Shown in pieces: positions 1 through 9,382 of a stretch of 64,000 nt of DNA (positions are counted from its first letter, which is position 1; each line of letters begins with the position of its first letter). The notes under the pieces were generated by a model. It was given only the letters and a program-made list of their open reading frames with translations. It made no database searches and was not told where the DNA came from. Origin of the DNA: Photorhabdus thracensis (GTDB taxonomy: Bacteria; Pseudomonadota; Gammaproteobacteria; Enterobacterales; Enterobacteriaceae). The DNA lies in contig NZ_CP011104.1 in the NCBI RefSeq assembly GCF_001010285.1, forward strand, positions 806,001 to 870,000, written 5' to 3'. The position numbers and the translations under genes were made by a program.

Positions 1-1
1 G

Positions 2-1234
2 CTGCATCCCTGGGGCGTGCTGACCGCCGTGTTTGACAAAGCGATGCTGGCGTTGGGGCAGTTGAAAGCCGATCACCTGTGTGTGCGCTTTGCTGACGGA
101 TCGCTGATTGATACCGATCAGGCGGATCGCTTACCCCCGGTGCTAGAACTGGCGACGGTGCTGTCGGCAGAGACGCAACAGGTCACGGTCTTGCTGGCGT
201 TGCCGCACCTGTATGCCAATGGCGGTAATTGCCTTAAACCGGATGAACAGGCTGACCGCCCGGTGCGTTACCGGCAAGAGTGGGTGCCGGTACAGGATGA
301 ATTCAGTGACCGCTGTGAATCCATGGCGGTGGCCCGTTATGCCGTCTCGCTGCGCGTTGATGGGATGGAAAACAGCCAGTACCTCACCTGTCCCGTTGCC
401 CGTCTGATGCGTGACACCCGGGGAAACTGGGCCTTTGATGAACAGTTTGTGCCGCCGTTACTGCGGTTGAGTGCGAATGCCGGGCTGATGGACCGACTCG
501 ATCGGTTACTGACACAGCTGCGGGCCAAACAGGCCCGGTTGATGGGAATGCGTCGTGAGAGCAACGAGCGGATGGCGGATTTTGCTGTGGCGGATGTGTC
601 GCTATTCTGGTTACTGAATGCGCTGAACAGCTATGAGCCGGTACTGCATGATTTTCGGGCGCACGCAGATGTGCACCCGGCGCTGTTTTATCGTGAAGCG
701 GTCAGGCTGGCGGGCAGTTTGCTGACGTTTTCCCTGGACCATGACGCGGGGGGGATCCCGCGTTATCAGCACGATAACCTGACGGCGGTGTTACCGCCGC
801 TGTTTGACTTGCTCAGTAAGTTACTGGAAATCAGCCTGCCGTCGCGGATGGTGGCGATTGAGCTGAAAAAATCGGCACAGCAATGGACAGGGACGCTCCA
901 CGATGCCCGCTTGCGTGAAGCGGCGGATTTTTATCTTTCTGTCCGTTCCTCAGTCCCCGCACACCAGTTGCAGGCCCAGTTTCCACTGTTGTGTAAAGCC
1001 GGGGCGCCGGATGAGGTTAAGCAGATGATTAATCGGGCGCTGACCGGGATCCCGCTGGTGGCGATGAATCATGTCCCAGCGGCCGTCCCATTGCGGCTGG
1101 AGAATCAGTATTTTGCCCTTGACCTGACCCATCCGGCGGCGAAAGCCATGCTGGAGGCGGGAACCTGTGCTTTCTATATGTCCGATGTCCTGGGCGATAT
1201 TCAGCTTGAACTGTTTGCGGTCTTGAGAACATGA
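2..1234 (+). CDS. tssK: T6SS baseplate subunit TssK (5' partial)
   Basis: TssK is the trimeric adaptor that ties the type VI baseplate wedge to the TssJLM membrane complex in the cytoplasm. The frame is open from base 2 and gives 410 residues; full TssK is about 445, so roughly the first 35 residues lie left of the window. The internal GTG at 17 is therefore not a real start. The middle carries the typical TssK run with SNERMADF and an HPALFYREAVRLAGSL-like segment. The stop overlaps the tssL start by 4 bases (ATGA), which signals translational coupling. The next gene being DotU-type TssL is the usual T6SS order. Confidence 0.93.
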   Translation: MHPWGVLTAVFDKAMLALGQLKADHLCVRFADGSLIDTDQADRLPPVLELATVLSAETQQVTVLLALPHLYANGGNCLKPDEQADRPVRYRQEWVPVQDEFSDRCESMAVARYAVSLRVDGMENSQYLTCPVARLMRDTRGNWAFDEQFVPPLLRLSANAGLMDRLDRLLTQLRAKQARLMGMRRESNERMADFAVADVSLFWLLNALNSYEPVLHDFRAHADVHPALFYREAVRLAGSLLTFSLDHDAGGIPRYQHDNLTAVLPPLFDLLSKLLEISLPSRMVAIELKKSAQQWTGTLHDARLREAADFYLSVRSSVPAHQLQAQFPLLCKAGAPDEVKQMINRALTGIPLVAMNHVPAAVPLRLENQYFALDLTHPAAKAMLEAGTCAFYMSDVLGDIQLELFAVLRT

Positions 1235-1893
1235 ATCAATCACACTTATTCACTAAAAAATCGCCACCGGATATTGATGCCCTGTTGCAAAACAGCTATC
1301 TGCTGGTGGTAGAACTGTGCCGGGGTGTGCAGGTGAAGCAGGGCGATGTGGTATGGCAACACTGTACCAGTGAAATAGCGCGGACCCGGCAGGCGTTGTG
1401 TGACGCGGGCGTCAACGGATCCGCCGTTGAGCACATCAGCTATGCCCAGTGCGCCTTGCTTGATGAAACCGTACTGACACGGGCGCCGGACGAAGGCTAT
1501 GCGGCCTGGCGCTCCACGTCGTTGCAGGCCCATTTCTTTGGCACCGCTGAAGCGGGCAACCGGTTATATGAGCGGATACGTACAGTTCTGGATGAACCGG
1601 TTCCCGATCAGGCGGTACTGACCTGTTTTCACCGGGTGTTGTTGTTGGGATTTCAGGGGCGGTGTCAGGAAGATACCGCATTGATACGTGAACAACTGAT
1701 AACCCGCTTAAGTCAACAAACCGTCCCTTTCGGCACGCTTCAATCATCGCCTGCGCTGGCTGGTGCCTTACCGTCCTGTGCCTGGCTGCGTTCCATTGGT
1801 GGTCCGCTGATCATGACGATAATCATGCTGACCGGTGTCTGGTGGGGATTGGGCCGGTATCTGGCAACGCTGTTTCCGGGGTGGGGGCAATGA
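1231..1893 (+). CDS. tssL: T6SS inner-membrane protein TssL (DotU family)
   Basis: TssL is the DotU-like inner-membrane protein that joins TssM and TssJ in the T6SS trans-envelope complex and contacts TssK in the cytoplasm. The 220-residue product has the N-terminal cytoplasmic DotU helix bundle, with the family's CALLDE motif near residue 72, and one hydrophobic tail anchor at about residues 190-213. That is the expected topology for a short TssL without a fused peptidoglycan-binding domain. The missing OmpA-like domain is instead encoded as a separate protein by the next gene, whose ATG overlaps this stop by 4 bases. Confidence 0.92.
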   Translation: MNQSHLFTKKSPPDIDALLQNSYLLVVELCRGVQVKQGDVVWQHCTSEIARTRQALCDAGVNGSAVEHISYAQCALLDETVLTRAPDEGYAAWRSTSLQAHFFGTAEAGNRLYERIRTVLDEPVPDQAVLTCFHRVLLLGFQGRCQEDTALIREQLITRLSQQTVPFGTLQSSPALAGALPSCAWLRSIGGPLIMTIIMLTGVWWGLGRYLATLFPGWGQ

Positions 1894-3581
1894 GTGCCAT
1901 ATTGCAACGGATGCTCTGGAGCTGGGGAAGCGGGCTGATGCTGCTGCTTTGTCTGGTCTGGTTGCCTTTAGCGCGGGCAGGCCAGTGGGTGGGCGTGGTC
2001 ATTATCCTGCTTTTCACACTGGCAGGACTGTTTTATACCGAACGCTCCCGCAAGCGGGAATACCTCGACAGCTTATCGGCGGTGCTGCCACCGGACAGTG
2101 ATCGTCGCCCAGTGGTGCTGGTGTGCAGTCACGTTCAGGACAGTCTGTTTGGCGAAGAACTGCTGCGTCAGACGCCACAGGGCTACTGGTTGCGCTTACC
2201 GCCAGGCACTTCCCTGTCTGATGGGGTGGCAAACCTGCTGGCTGCCCGACCCGCCTGGGGGGGCCAATTGAGCGTGATGGCCGTCATCAACCCGCAACAG
2301 TACCGGGATGAGATGGCCCTAGCGGGTTGGGTACGGGAACTGCGCTGGCAGCTTGCTCAGGTGCGTCGCCGCCAGGGCATCCCGTTACCTTTAGTGCTGA
2401 TCGGTTACTTAGCCGGGGTGATCCAACGCCCTGATTCACCGTGGTTTGCGTGGCAGGCCGGTCAGAACACCGTCACGGTCTGGCGCAAAGGCGTCTCAGG
2501 TCAACCGCTGGCGGACTGGTTGGGCGAGGGCAGCGTGACGGAACAGACCGCCCGTTTTCAGTGTGGAGTTGAGCTGACCGGCTGGGCTGACTGGATGAAA
2601 GCGTGTGTATTACTGGCTTGTCTGACCCCGGAAAACGGCCTGCCGCCTTGTCCGCCTCAGGCGATGGCGCTGACCTTTGTCCCGGCATTACCGCAGAGGT
2701 TAACCGGTCATCTCTGGCAACAGTGGTTGCAGACCAAAACGGCGCTCAACAGCGCCGGTGACCCGGTAAGTTCACCGGATACCGGTACGCCCGTACTGCC
2801 TTTCCCTGACCACATATTGCGCCTGTTGCCCATGAGTAAGGTACAGATACCGGTACAACGGGCATTGGGCAGGGCGTTGGGCTTGTTCCTGTTGGCGGGG
2901 ATGATCGCGTTGGGTTGTTCTGCCTGGCATAACCGCCAGTTATTGCGTCAGGTGGAGGATGACTTACTGAACGACCAATCTATCGCCATAACTGATGAGA
3001 GCGGCAAGGCGCAAGCGATGACGGTCCTGAAGCACGATGCTGCCCGGCTTGAGGAATATGACCACGACGGCGTGCCGTGGCGTCTGGGATTGGGGTTATA
3101 TCAGGGGGCGCGATTACGCCCGCGGTTGCAGGCGGCGATTGCCGGTTACCACCCTGAACATCGGGAGAAAACGCCGGTGACTCCCTCGGTACCCCAGACG
3201 ATTAGTTTGAATAGCTTGGCCCTGTTTGATGTGGGACAGGCGAAACTGAAAGCCGGTTCGACCAAAGTGTTAGTCAATGCGCTGATAAACATCCGCGCCA
3301 AACCGGGCTGGATGATCCTCATCACCGGCCATACCGATTCCACCGGTGACGCCGCGAAAAATCAGGCGTTATCACTGGCGCGGGCTGAAGCGGTACGCGA
3401 TTGGCTATTACAAAACAGCGATACGTCACCGGCTTGCTTCGCCGTACAGGGCGAAGGAGCAACACAGCCGATTGCTGCCAATACCACTGCTGCGGGGCGT
3501 GCTGCCAACCGCAGGGTTGAAATTCATCTGATACCCCATGCGGTCGCGTGCCAACGACCGCAACATGTGTCCGTTTTTTAA
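1890..3581 (+). CDS. TagL-like T6SS protein with three membrane segments and OmpA/Pal peptidoglycan-binding domain
   Basis: Probable anchor of the T6SS membrane complex to peptidoglycan. I chose the ATG at 1890 because it overlaps the tssL stop (ATGA); an upstream in-frame ATG at 1842 lies inside tssL. The 563-residue product has two hydrophobic segments at the N terminus (about residues 14-50), a cytoplasmic region, a third membrane segment at about 325-347, then a periplasmic OmpA_C domain (about 445-550) with TGHTDSTGD, an LSLARAEAVRDWL helix and GRAANRRVEI. This three-segment layout matches TagL (SciZ) of enteroaggregative E. coli, the known peptidoglycan anchor for T6SS. Family assignment is by architecture; the exact orthology is inferred. 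Confidence 0.8.
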   Translation: MSAILQRMLWSWGSGLMLLLCLVWLPLARAGQWVGVVIILLFTLAGLFYTERSRKREYLDSLSAVLPPDSDRRPVVLVCSHVQDSLFGEELLRQTPQGYWLRLPPGTSLSDGVANLLAARPAWGGQLSVMAVINPQQYRDEMALAGWVRELRWQLAQVRRRQGIPLPLVLIGYLAGVIQRPDSPWFAWQAGQNTVTVWRKGVSGQPLADWLGEGSVTEQTARFQCGVELTGWADWMKACVLLACLTPENGLPPCPPQAMALTFVPALPQRLTGHLWQQWLQTKTALNSAGDPVSSPDTGTPVLPFPDHILRLLPMSKVQIPVQRALGRALGLFLLAGMIALGCSAWHNRQLLRQVEDDLLNDQSIAITDESGKAQAMTVLKHDAARLEEYDHDGVPWRLGLGLYQGARLRPRLQAAIAGYHPEHREKTPVTPSVPQTISLNSLALFDVGQAKLKAGSTKVLVNALINIRAKPGWMILITGHTDSTGDAAKNQALSLARAEAVRDWLLQNSDTSPACFAVQGEGATQPIAANTTAAGRAANRRVEIHLIPHAVACQRPQHVSVF

Positions 3582-3621
3582 CCAATGCCGCCAATACAGG
3601 CGACATTACATCAACAACAAT

Positions 3622-3627
3622 AGGAGT
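3622..3627 (+). promoter_or_regulatory. Ribosome binding site of hcp
   Basis: AGGAGT lies 6-7 bases before the ATG at 3634. It fixes the hcp start; an upstream in-frame opening from 3538 overlaps the end of the previous gene and has no such site. Confidence 0.75.
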
Positions 3628-3633
3628 AAACTT

Positions 3634-4125
3634 ATGGCGATCCCCGCTTATTTATGGTTGAAAGATGACGGCGGTGCCGACATCAAAGGCTCTGTCGATG
3701 TTCAGGGCCGGGAAGGCAGTATCGAAATTGTGGCGTTGGAACATGCATTGCATATCCCGACGGACAACAACACCGGTAAGCTGACCGGGACCCGAGTGCA
3801 TGCCCCACTGGTGTTCACCAAAGAAGTCGATGCATCAACCCCGTATTTGTATAAAGCGGTCACCTCCGGTCAGACTCTAAAATCGGCTGAAATCAAGTGG
3901 TACCAAATTGATGACGCCGGTCAGGAGAAAGTCTATTTCATCACCAAACTGGACAACGTGAAGGTGGTGAAAGTGGCACCGTTGATGCATGACATCAAAG
4001 ATCCGGCCAAAGAGAAGCACAACCATCTGGAACATGTTGAGTTCCGCTACGAAAAAATCACCTGGACTTACCAGGACGGCAACATCATTCACTCCGATGC
4101 CTGGAGTGAACGTTCGACCGCGTAA
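3634..4125 (+). CDS. hcp: Hcp, T6SS inner-tube protein
   Basis: Hcp forms the hexameric rings of the expelled T6SS tube and is a hallmark secreted product. The 163-residue protein starts MAIPAYLWLKDDGG and has the Hcp beta-barrel pattern, including the central HALHIPTD and the C-terminal FRYEKITWTYQDG typical of the family; the length is normal. Start set by a good RBS (AGGAGT). It is followed by a strong intrinsic terminator and a 170-base gap, so hcp ends its transcript at least in part. Such an arrangement allows more Hcp than downstream components, consistent with its structural stoichiometry. Confidence 0.96.
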   Translation: MAIPAYLWLKDDGGADIKGSVDVQGREGSIEIVALEHALHIPTDNNTGKLTGTRVHAPLVFTKEVDASTPYLYKAVTSGQTLKSAEIKWYQIDDAGQEKVYFITKLDNVKVVKVAPLMHDIKDPAKEKHNHLEHVEFRYEKITWTYQDGNIIHSDAWSERSTA

Positions 4126-4132
4126 CGTGAAG

Positions 4133-4164
4133 GGCGGACGGGGTTAACCCGTCTGCCATTTTTT
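4133..4164 (+). terminator. Intrinsic terminator after hcp
   Basis: A 10-bp stem (4133-4142 with 4148-4157, one G-T pair) with the 5-base loop GTTAA is followed by ATTTTTTCC. A second hairpin (4179-4186 with 4197-4204) follows it in the same gap. Confidence 0.85.
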
Positions 4165-4295
4165 CCTTTTTTTACATGATAGCGGGCACCATAGGCCCCG
4201 CTATAAAAACCCTAAAAAACAAAACAAATCATGACCTTATGGGCCTCGGTATACGGCTATGGGCGGTAGCGTAGCCGAAGCAACAGAGGAACAGG

Positions 4296-6980
4296 ATGGA
4301 GAAAACTGTCATGGAAAATCCGTCAGCTATTTTACTTCGCCGGTTAAATCCCTATTGCGTACAGGCGCTGGATGCCGCGGCTGTACTTTGCCGGACACGG
4401 GCACAAAGTGAAATTACCGTGGAGCATTGGTTGCTCAAGCTGCTTGAAATGGGGGAAGGCGATATTACCGTCATTGCCCGGCATTACCAGTGGGATATGA
4501 ACACGTTGTGGCAGGCACTCCTGGCTGCGCTGGATCGCCTGCCACGCAACATCAATCATCAACGCCCGCTGTTGTCAGACCGCCTGTGGCGTTTATTACA
4601 GGTCGCCTGGGAAGTGGCTTCTCAGGACACGGGCAATGAATTTATTCGCTCGGTGCATCTTTTGCAGGCACTGCGCGGTCAGCCGGACTGGTTGTATGCG
4701 CATGATGCCTGTCCGTTACTGAGCTTGAGCGTGACACAATTGCAACGTCTGCGCCCGTTGTTGGATCGCCACTCAGACGAGTGTCCGGAGAAACAGGTGA
4801 CAGCGCGTTTGACTGAGGCAGGATCGGCTGTTGACCGGGCGGAGACCGCCGCAAATAACCCCGTACTCAATCCTCACGCGTTATCATCGGCTTTGCAAAA
4901 CGTGTTGGATAAATTCACGCTGGATATTACCGCCCGCGCCGCTGAAGGCGGCATTGATCCGGTCTTTGGCCGTGATAATGAAATTCGCCAGATGATCGAC
5001 ATCTTATCGCGCCGGCGTAAAAACAACCCGATCCTGGTGGGAGAGCCGGGCGTAGGAAAAACCGCGTTGGTGGAAGGGTTAGCATTGCGCATTGCTGAAG
5101 GCCATGTCCCCAACAGCTTGAAAACCATCAGTATCCGGGGGCTGGATCTGGGCTTATTGCAGGCGGGCGCGGGGGTGAAAGGCGAATTTGAGCAACGACT
5201 GAAAAACGTGATTGAAGCGGTACAACAGTCCCCCCTCCCCATTGTGTTGTTTATTGATGAAGCTCACACGCTGATTGGAACGGGTAATCAGGCGGGCGGC
5301 GCCGATGCGGCTAACCTGCTAAAACCGGCTCTGGCACGGGGCGAATTACGCACCATTGCCGCCACCACCTGGTCGGAATACAAACGCTATTTTGAACGGG
5401 ATGCGGCACTGGCGCGCCGTTTCCAGCCGGTGAAAGTGGATGAACCGGACGATGAGACGGCTTGCCTGATGCTGCGCGGACTGAAAACGCGTTATGCCCG
5501 TCATCATGGCATCCACATTCAGGAAGCGGCGGTCAAAGCCGCTGTCACCTTATCCCGCCGTTACCTGACCGGGCGCCAGCTTCCGGATAAAGCGGTGGAT
5601 CTGCTCGATACCGCCGGTGCGCGGGTGCGGATGAGTTTGGACACCGTACCGGAGGCGTTGACGCAACTCCAGACCCAATTGACCGCACTTGAGATGGAGC
5701 AACAGGCGATACGGGAAGATATGACGTTAGGGCAGGCTCATCACGCTGACCGTCTGGCGCAGATTGATGTGCTGCGCAATGCACTGTGCCGGCAACAGCA
5801 ACAGCGGAATGAGCAGTATCAACAGGAAAAACAGCTCACGCAGCAGTTACTGGCGATCCGACAGGACAGCAGCCGGCAGGATGAACTGGCCGCGTTACAA
5901 CAGCGACTGGAAACCCTGCAACAGGGGCAGCCATTGCTATCGCCGGATGTGGATGTGCGTACCGTGGCAACAGTGATTGCCGACTGGACGGGCGTCCCGT
6001 TAAGCAGCGTATTAAAAGACGAACAAACCGGCCTGCTCCACTTAGAACAGCGTTTGGGCGAACGGGTGATAGGTCAGGAGGCCGCGCTGTGGGCAATCGC
6101 CCAACGTTTACGTGCGGCCAAAACCGGTCTGACGCCAGAACAGGGGCCACTGGGGGTTTTCCTGCTGGTTGGACCGAGTGGGGTAGGGAAAACCGAAACG
6201 GCGCTGGCCTTAGCGGATAGCTTATTTGGCGGGGCGCGTTCACTGATCACCCTCAACCTGTCGGAATATCAGGAACCGCACACGGTTTCCCAACTGAAAG
6301 GTTCACCACCGGGTTATGTCGGATATGGTCAGGGCGGAATACTGACGGAAGCGGTTCGTCAACGTCCTTACAGCGTGGTACTGCTGGATGAAGTGGAAAA
6401 AGCCCACCGGGACGTGCTGAATCTGTTCTACCAGGTATTTGATCGCGGTTTTATGCGTGATGGTGAAGGGCGTGAGATCGATTTCCGCCATACCGTGATG
6501 GTCATGACGTCGAATCTGGGCAGTGATCAATTGATGGCGCTATTGGCGCAACAGCCTGACGCCCCGAATGCGGTGCTGCATGAGTTGTTACATCCTGTGC
6601 TGCGGGATCACTTCCAGCCCGCCCTATTGGCCCGCTTTCAAACCGTGATTTACCGCCCGTTACCGGCTGAAGCACTCAGACGTATTGTCGACATCAAACT
6701 GGGGCAGGTGACCCGGCGACTCAATACCCATTATGGCCTGACCTGTGTTGTTGAAAGCGCCCTCTGTGACACGCTGGTCAGCGCCTGCCTGCTGCCGGAC
6801 AGCGGCGCCCGCAATATCGACAGCCTGCTTAACCAGCAAATTTTGCCGGTGTTATCACAGGCACTGCTGGAACGTCTGGCCCATCACCCTAAACCGGCCG
6901 GGGTGATATTGGGCGCCGATGAAACCGGCGAGATCACCCTGCTATTTACTGAAACAGAAAAAACGGAGAGCCCGTCATGA
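4296..6980 (+). CDS. clpV: ClpV/TssH, T6SS sheath-disassembly AAA+ ATPase
   Basis: ClpV is the hexameric AAA+ unfoldase that recycles the contracted TssB/TssC sheath in the cytoplasm. The 894-residue protein has an N domain (about 1-150), AAA domain 1 with Walker A GEPGVGKT (about 249-256) and Walker B VLFIDEAH (about 317), a coiled middle region (about 450-540), and AAA domain 2 with Walker A GPSGVGKT (about 626-633) and LLDEVEKAH. All catalytic motifs are intact. ATG 4296 follows GAGGAACAGG; a second ATG at 4311 is also possible. It begins a new transcription block after the hcp terminator and overlaps vgrG by 4 bases. Confidence 0.95.
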   Translation: MEKTVMENPSAILLRRLNPYCVQALDAAAVLCRTRAQSEITVEHWLLKLLEMGEGDITVIARHYQWDMNTLWQALLAALDRLPRNINHQRPLLSDRLWRLLQVAWEVASQDTGNEFIRSVHLLQALRGQPDWLYAHDACPLLSLSVTQLQRLRPLLDRHSDECPEKQVTARLTEAGSAVDRAETAANNPVLNPHALSSALQNVLDKFTLDITARAAEGGIDPVFGRDNEIRQMIDILSRRRKNNPILVGEPGVGKTALVEGLALRIAEGHVPNSLKTISIRGLDLGLLQAGAGVKGEFEQRLKNVIEAVQQSPLPIVLFIDEAHTLIGTGNQAGGADAANLLKPALARGELRTIAATTWSEYKRYFERDAALARRFQPVKVDEPDDETACLMLRGLKTRYARHHGIHIQEAAVKAAVTLSRRYLTGRQLPDKAVDLLDTAGARVRMSLDTVPEALTQLQTQLTALEMEQQAIREDMTLGQAHHADRLAQIDVLRNALCRQQQQRNEQYQQEKQLTQQLLAIRQDSSRQDELAALQQRLETLQQGQPLLSPDVDVRTVATVIADWTGVPLSSVLKDEQTGLLHLEQRLGERVIGQEAALWAIAQRLRAAKTGLTPEQGPLGVFLLVGPSGVGKTETALALADSLFGGARSLITLNLSEYQEPHTVSQLKGSPPGYVGYGQGGILTEAVRQRPYSVVLLDEVEKAHRDVLNLFYQVFDRGFMRDGEGREIDFRHTVMVMTSNLGSDQLMALLAQQPDAPNAVLHELLHPVLRDHFQPALLARFQTVIYRPLPAEALRRIVDIKLGQVTRRLNTHYGLTCVVESALCDTLVSACLLPDSGARNIDSLLNQQILPVLSQALLERLAHHPKPAGVILGADETGEITLLFTETEKTESPS

Positions 6981-9379
6981 ACAACGCAACCCCGGCGATC
7001 ATCTTTGATCACAGCCGCTACAAACTGAAAGTGTGGAAAAATACCGCGCCGCTGGATGTGGTGGCGTTTAGCGGGCAGGAAGCCTTAAGCCGGCCTTTTC
7101 GTTACGTCATTGAATTCACCAGCCCGGTGAAAGATATCAAACCGGCGCAGATGCTGATGCGGGACGCCGCGTTTACCCTGACGTCGCCCGCGATTAATCC
7201 GGGAATACGGGGAATGCCGGTGATACCGCCGGCACCGCTGCGCACAATCTACGGGGTGATCAGCGAATTTAAGCTGCTGTCCACCTCGCGGGATGAAAGC
7301 CATTATGAAGTGATCCTGGAGCCGCGGTTGGCCCTGTTGTCGAGAAGCCGCCAGTCCGCCATTTATCAAAAGATGTCGGTACCGGAAATCGTGGAAAAAA
7401 TCCTGCGTGAACGTCACGGTTTTCGCGGCCAGGATTTCTTATTCACCCTGGCGTACCCCTGCCCGAAGCGGGAGCAGGTGATGCAATACGACGAAGATGA
7501 CTTGCGTTTTGTGCAACGCCTGCTGGCGGAAGTGGGGATCTGGTACAAACTGACCGCGGACGACCGGCTGAAAATTGAGGTGGTGGAGTTTTACGACGAT
7601 CAGCGTTACTACCAGTTAAATGTCTATATGCCGGCCCGCAATCCGTCAGGGATGCACGGCGGGGAGGAAGATGTGGTGTGGGGCATGGAAACGGCGCATC
7701 AGGTGGTGGAAGGGAAGGTGGTGACCCGGGATTATGACTACCGTGACGCGTTGCCGCAATACGGTATGGATGCTGAAGTGGATGTGACGCGGGGCGATGA
7801 GACCCTGTATGGCGAAGCGTACCATTATCGGGATAACAACTACCGGGTGTTAGGCAACCGTTACGACCTGGATCCGGCAGTGGAAAGCGGGGTGTTTTAC
7901 TCCCGGCTGCAACATGAACGTTACCTGAATCGACAGACTCAACTGCGGGGATTGACGACATCTGCGACGCTGTTGCCGGGCCAGGAGTTGAAAGTCAGGG
8001 GGGAGGCCCCGGAAGCCTTCCGTAAAGGGGCGGTGATCACCGCTATTCGCAGCAGTGCGCGCCGGGATCGCAGTTTTGAAATGGCATTCACCGCTATTCC
8101 CTACGCGGAAAACATCTGTTTTCGACCTGAATTGATCCCCAAACCCCGGATAGCGGGCACCTTGCCCGCCAGGGTGAGCAGCACGGTCGTGAACGACCCG
8201 TACGGGGATATTGATAAAGACGGGTTGTACCGGGTGGCGTTTGATTTTGACCGGGCGGAATGGCCGAAGGGGGGAGAAAGCCTGTGGGTACGTCTGGCTC
8301 GTCCCTATGCGGGCGACACCTACGGTTTTCACTGGCCGTTGCTTGATGGTACCGAGGTGGCGATCGCGTTTGAAGGGGGCGACCCGGATCGGCCCTATAT
8401 CGCTCATGCGCTGCACGACTCAAAACACCCGGATCACGTCACCTTGTTTAACTACAAACGCAATGTCCTGCGTACCCCGGCGAATAACAAACTGCGGATG
8501 GATGACGAACGCGGTCGGGAGCACATCAAACTGAGTACCGAATACGGCGGTAAGAGCCAGCTTAACCTGGGGTATCTGGTGGACAGTCAGAAACCGCACC
8601 CGGATAAACGGGGCGAAGGTTTTGAATTGCGCACTGATGACTGGGGCGCGATCCGGGCCGGTAAGGGGTTGTTTATCAGTGCGGATAAACAGGCCAATGC
8701 CAACGGGGAAGTACTGGCGATGAACTCGGCCATCAGTCTGGTCAAAGGTGCCGTCAACCAGGTAATGGAATGGGGAACGGTAACTCAAACCCACCTGAAT
8801 TATCAGCCGGATACCGAGAGCCTGAAAACCTATTTACAGGGCGTGGATCAACTGAAAATGGCGGCCATGCTGCTCAGTGCGCCGGAGGGGGTAGGGATTG
8901 TCAGCCCACAGACCGTAATGGTGCAAAGTGGTCAGGCGCTCTATGCCCAAAGTGCGGGCGAAGTACATATCGCCAGTGCCTGCCGAATTGGGGTGAATGC
9001 GACAAAAGCTATCTCCCTGTTAGCGCAAAGCGAAGGGATGCGTATGGTGTCGGGAAAAGGGCCGTTTGCTCTGGAGTCACATGGTGATGTTCTGGGTATC
9101 ACCGCATTAAAGGATGTCACGGTCAATTCAACCCAGGGCCATGTACAGATTACCGCCAAAAACGGCCTGACATTGGCGTGTGGCGGTGCGTATATCCGTC
9201 TGTCTCCGGCGGGTGAAATTGAAATTCACGGGCCGGGCCTGTTAAGCCTGAAAGGGCAGCACAAAATGGACGCCCCGGCGAAACAGGATTTTCCCTTACC
9301 TGATCTGCCTGAATCCGTGTGCAAAGAGTGTCTGAAAAAAGCGCAGGAGATGGCGCAAGGGTTTGTTTTGAGGAAATAA
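6977..9379 (+). CDS. vgrG: VgrG/TssI spike protein
   Basis: VgrG trimers cap the Hcp tube and carry effectors out of the cell. The 800-residue product has the gp27-like N-terminal region, a gp5 OB-fold segment (around residues 395-480, FEGGDPDRPYIAHALHDS), and a DUF2345 beta-helix region (about 640-770) ending with no extra effector domain. It is therefore a non-specialised VgrG of usual length that must load its effector through an adaptor. Its ATG overlaps the clpV stop by 4 bases, and the DUF4123 adaptor gene starts 3 bases after its stop, which together with the lipase and PAAR genes forms one spike-loading cassette. Confidence 0.95.
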   Translation: MNNATPAIIFDHSRYKLKVWKNTAPLDVVAFSGQEALSRPFRYVIEFTSPVKDIKPAQMLMRDAAFTLTSPAINPGIRGMPVIPPAPLRTIYGVISEFKLLSTSRDESHYEVILEPRLALLSRSRQSAIYQKMSVPEIVEKILRERHGFRGQDFLFTLAYPCPKREQVMQYDEDDLRFVQRLLAEVGIWYKLTADDRLKIEVVEFYDDQRYYQLNVYMPARNPSGMHGGEEDVVWGMETAHQVVEGKVVTRDYDYRDALPQYGMDAEVDVTRGDETLYGEAYHYRDNNYRVLGNRYDLDPAVESGVFYSRLQHERYLNRQTQLRGLTTSATLLPGQELKVRGEAPEAFRKGAVITAIRSSARRDRSFEMAFTAIPYAENICFRPELIPKPRIAGTLPARVSSTVVNDPYGDIDKDGLYRVAFDFDRAEWPKGGESLWVRLARPYAGDTYGFHWPLLDGTEVAIAFEGGDPDRPYIAHALHDSKHPDHVTLFNYKRNVLRTPANNKLRMDDERGREHIKLSTEYGGKSQLNLGYLVDSQKPHPDKRGEGFELRTDDWGAIRAGKGLFISADKQANANGEVLAMNSAISLVKGAVNQVMEWGTVTQTHLNYQPDTESLKTYLQGVDQLKMAAMLLSAPEGVGIVSPQTVMVQSGQALYAQSAGEVHIASACRIGVNATKAISLLAQSEGMRMVSGKGPFALESHGDVLGITALKDVTVNSTQGHVQITAKNGLTLACGGAYIRLSPAGEIEIHGPGLLSLKGQHKMDAPAKQDFPLPDLPESVCKECLKKAQEMAQGFVLRK

Positions 9380-9382
9380 CCG

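Noticed and set aside
1842-1889. Upstream start for the TagL-like gene
   Set aside because: It lies wholly inside tssL; the ATGA overlap at 1890 is the normal coupled start and gives a sensible membrane N terminus.
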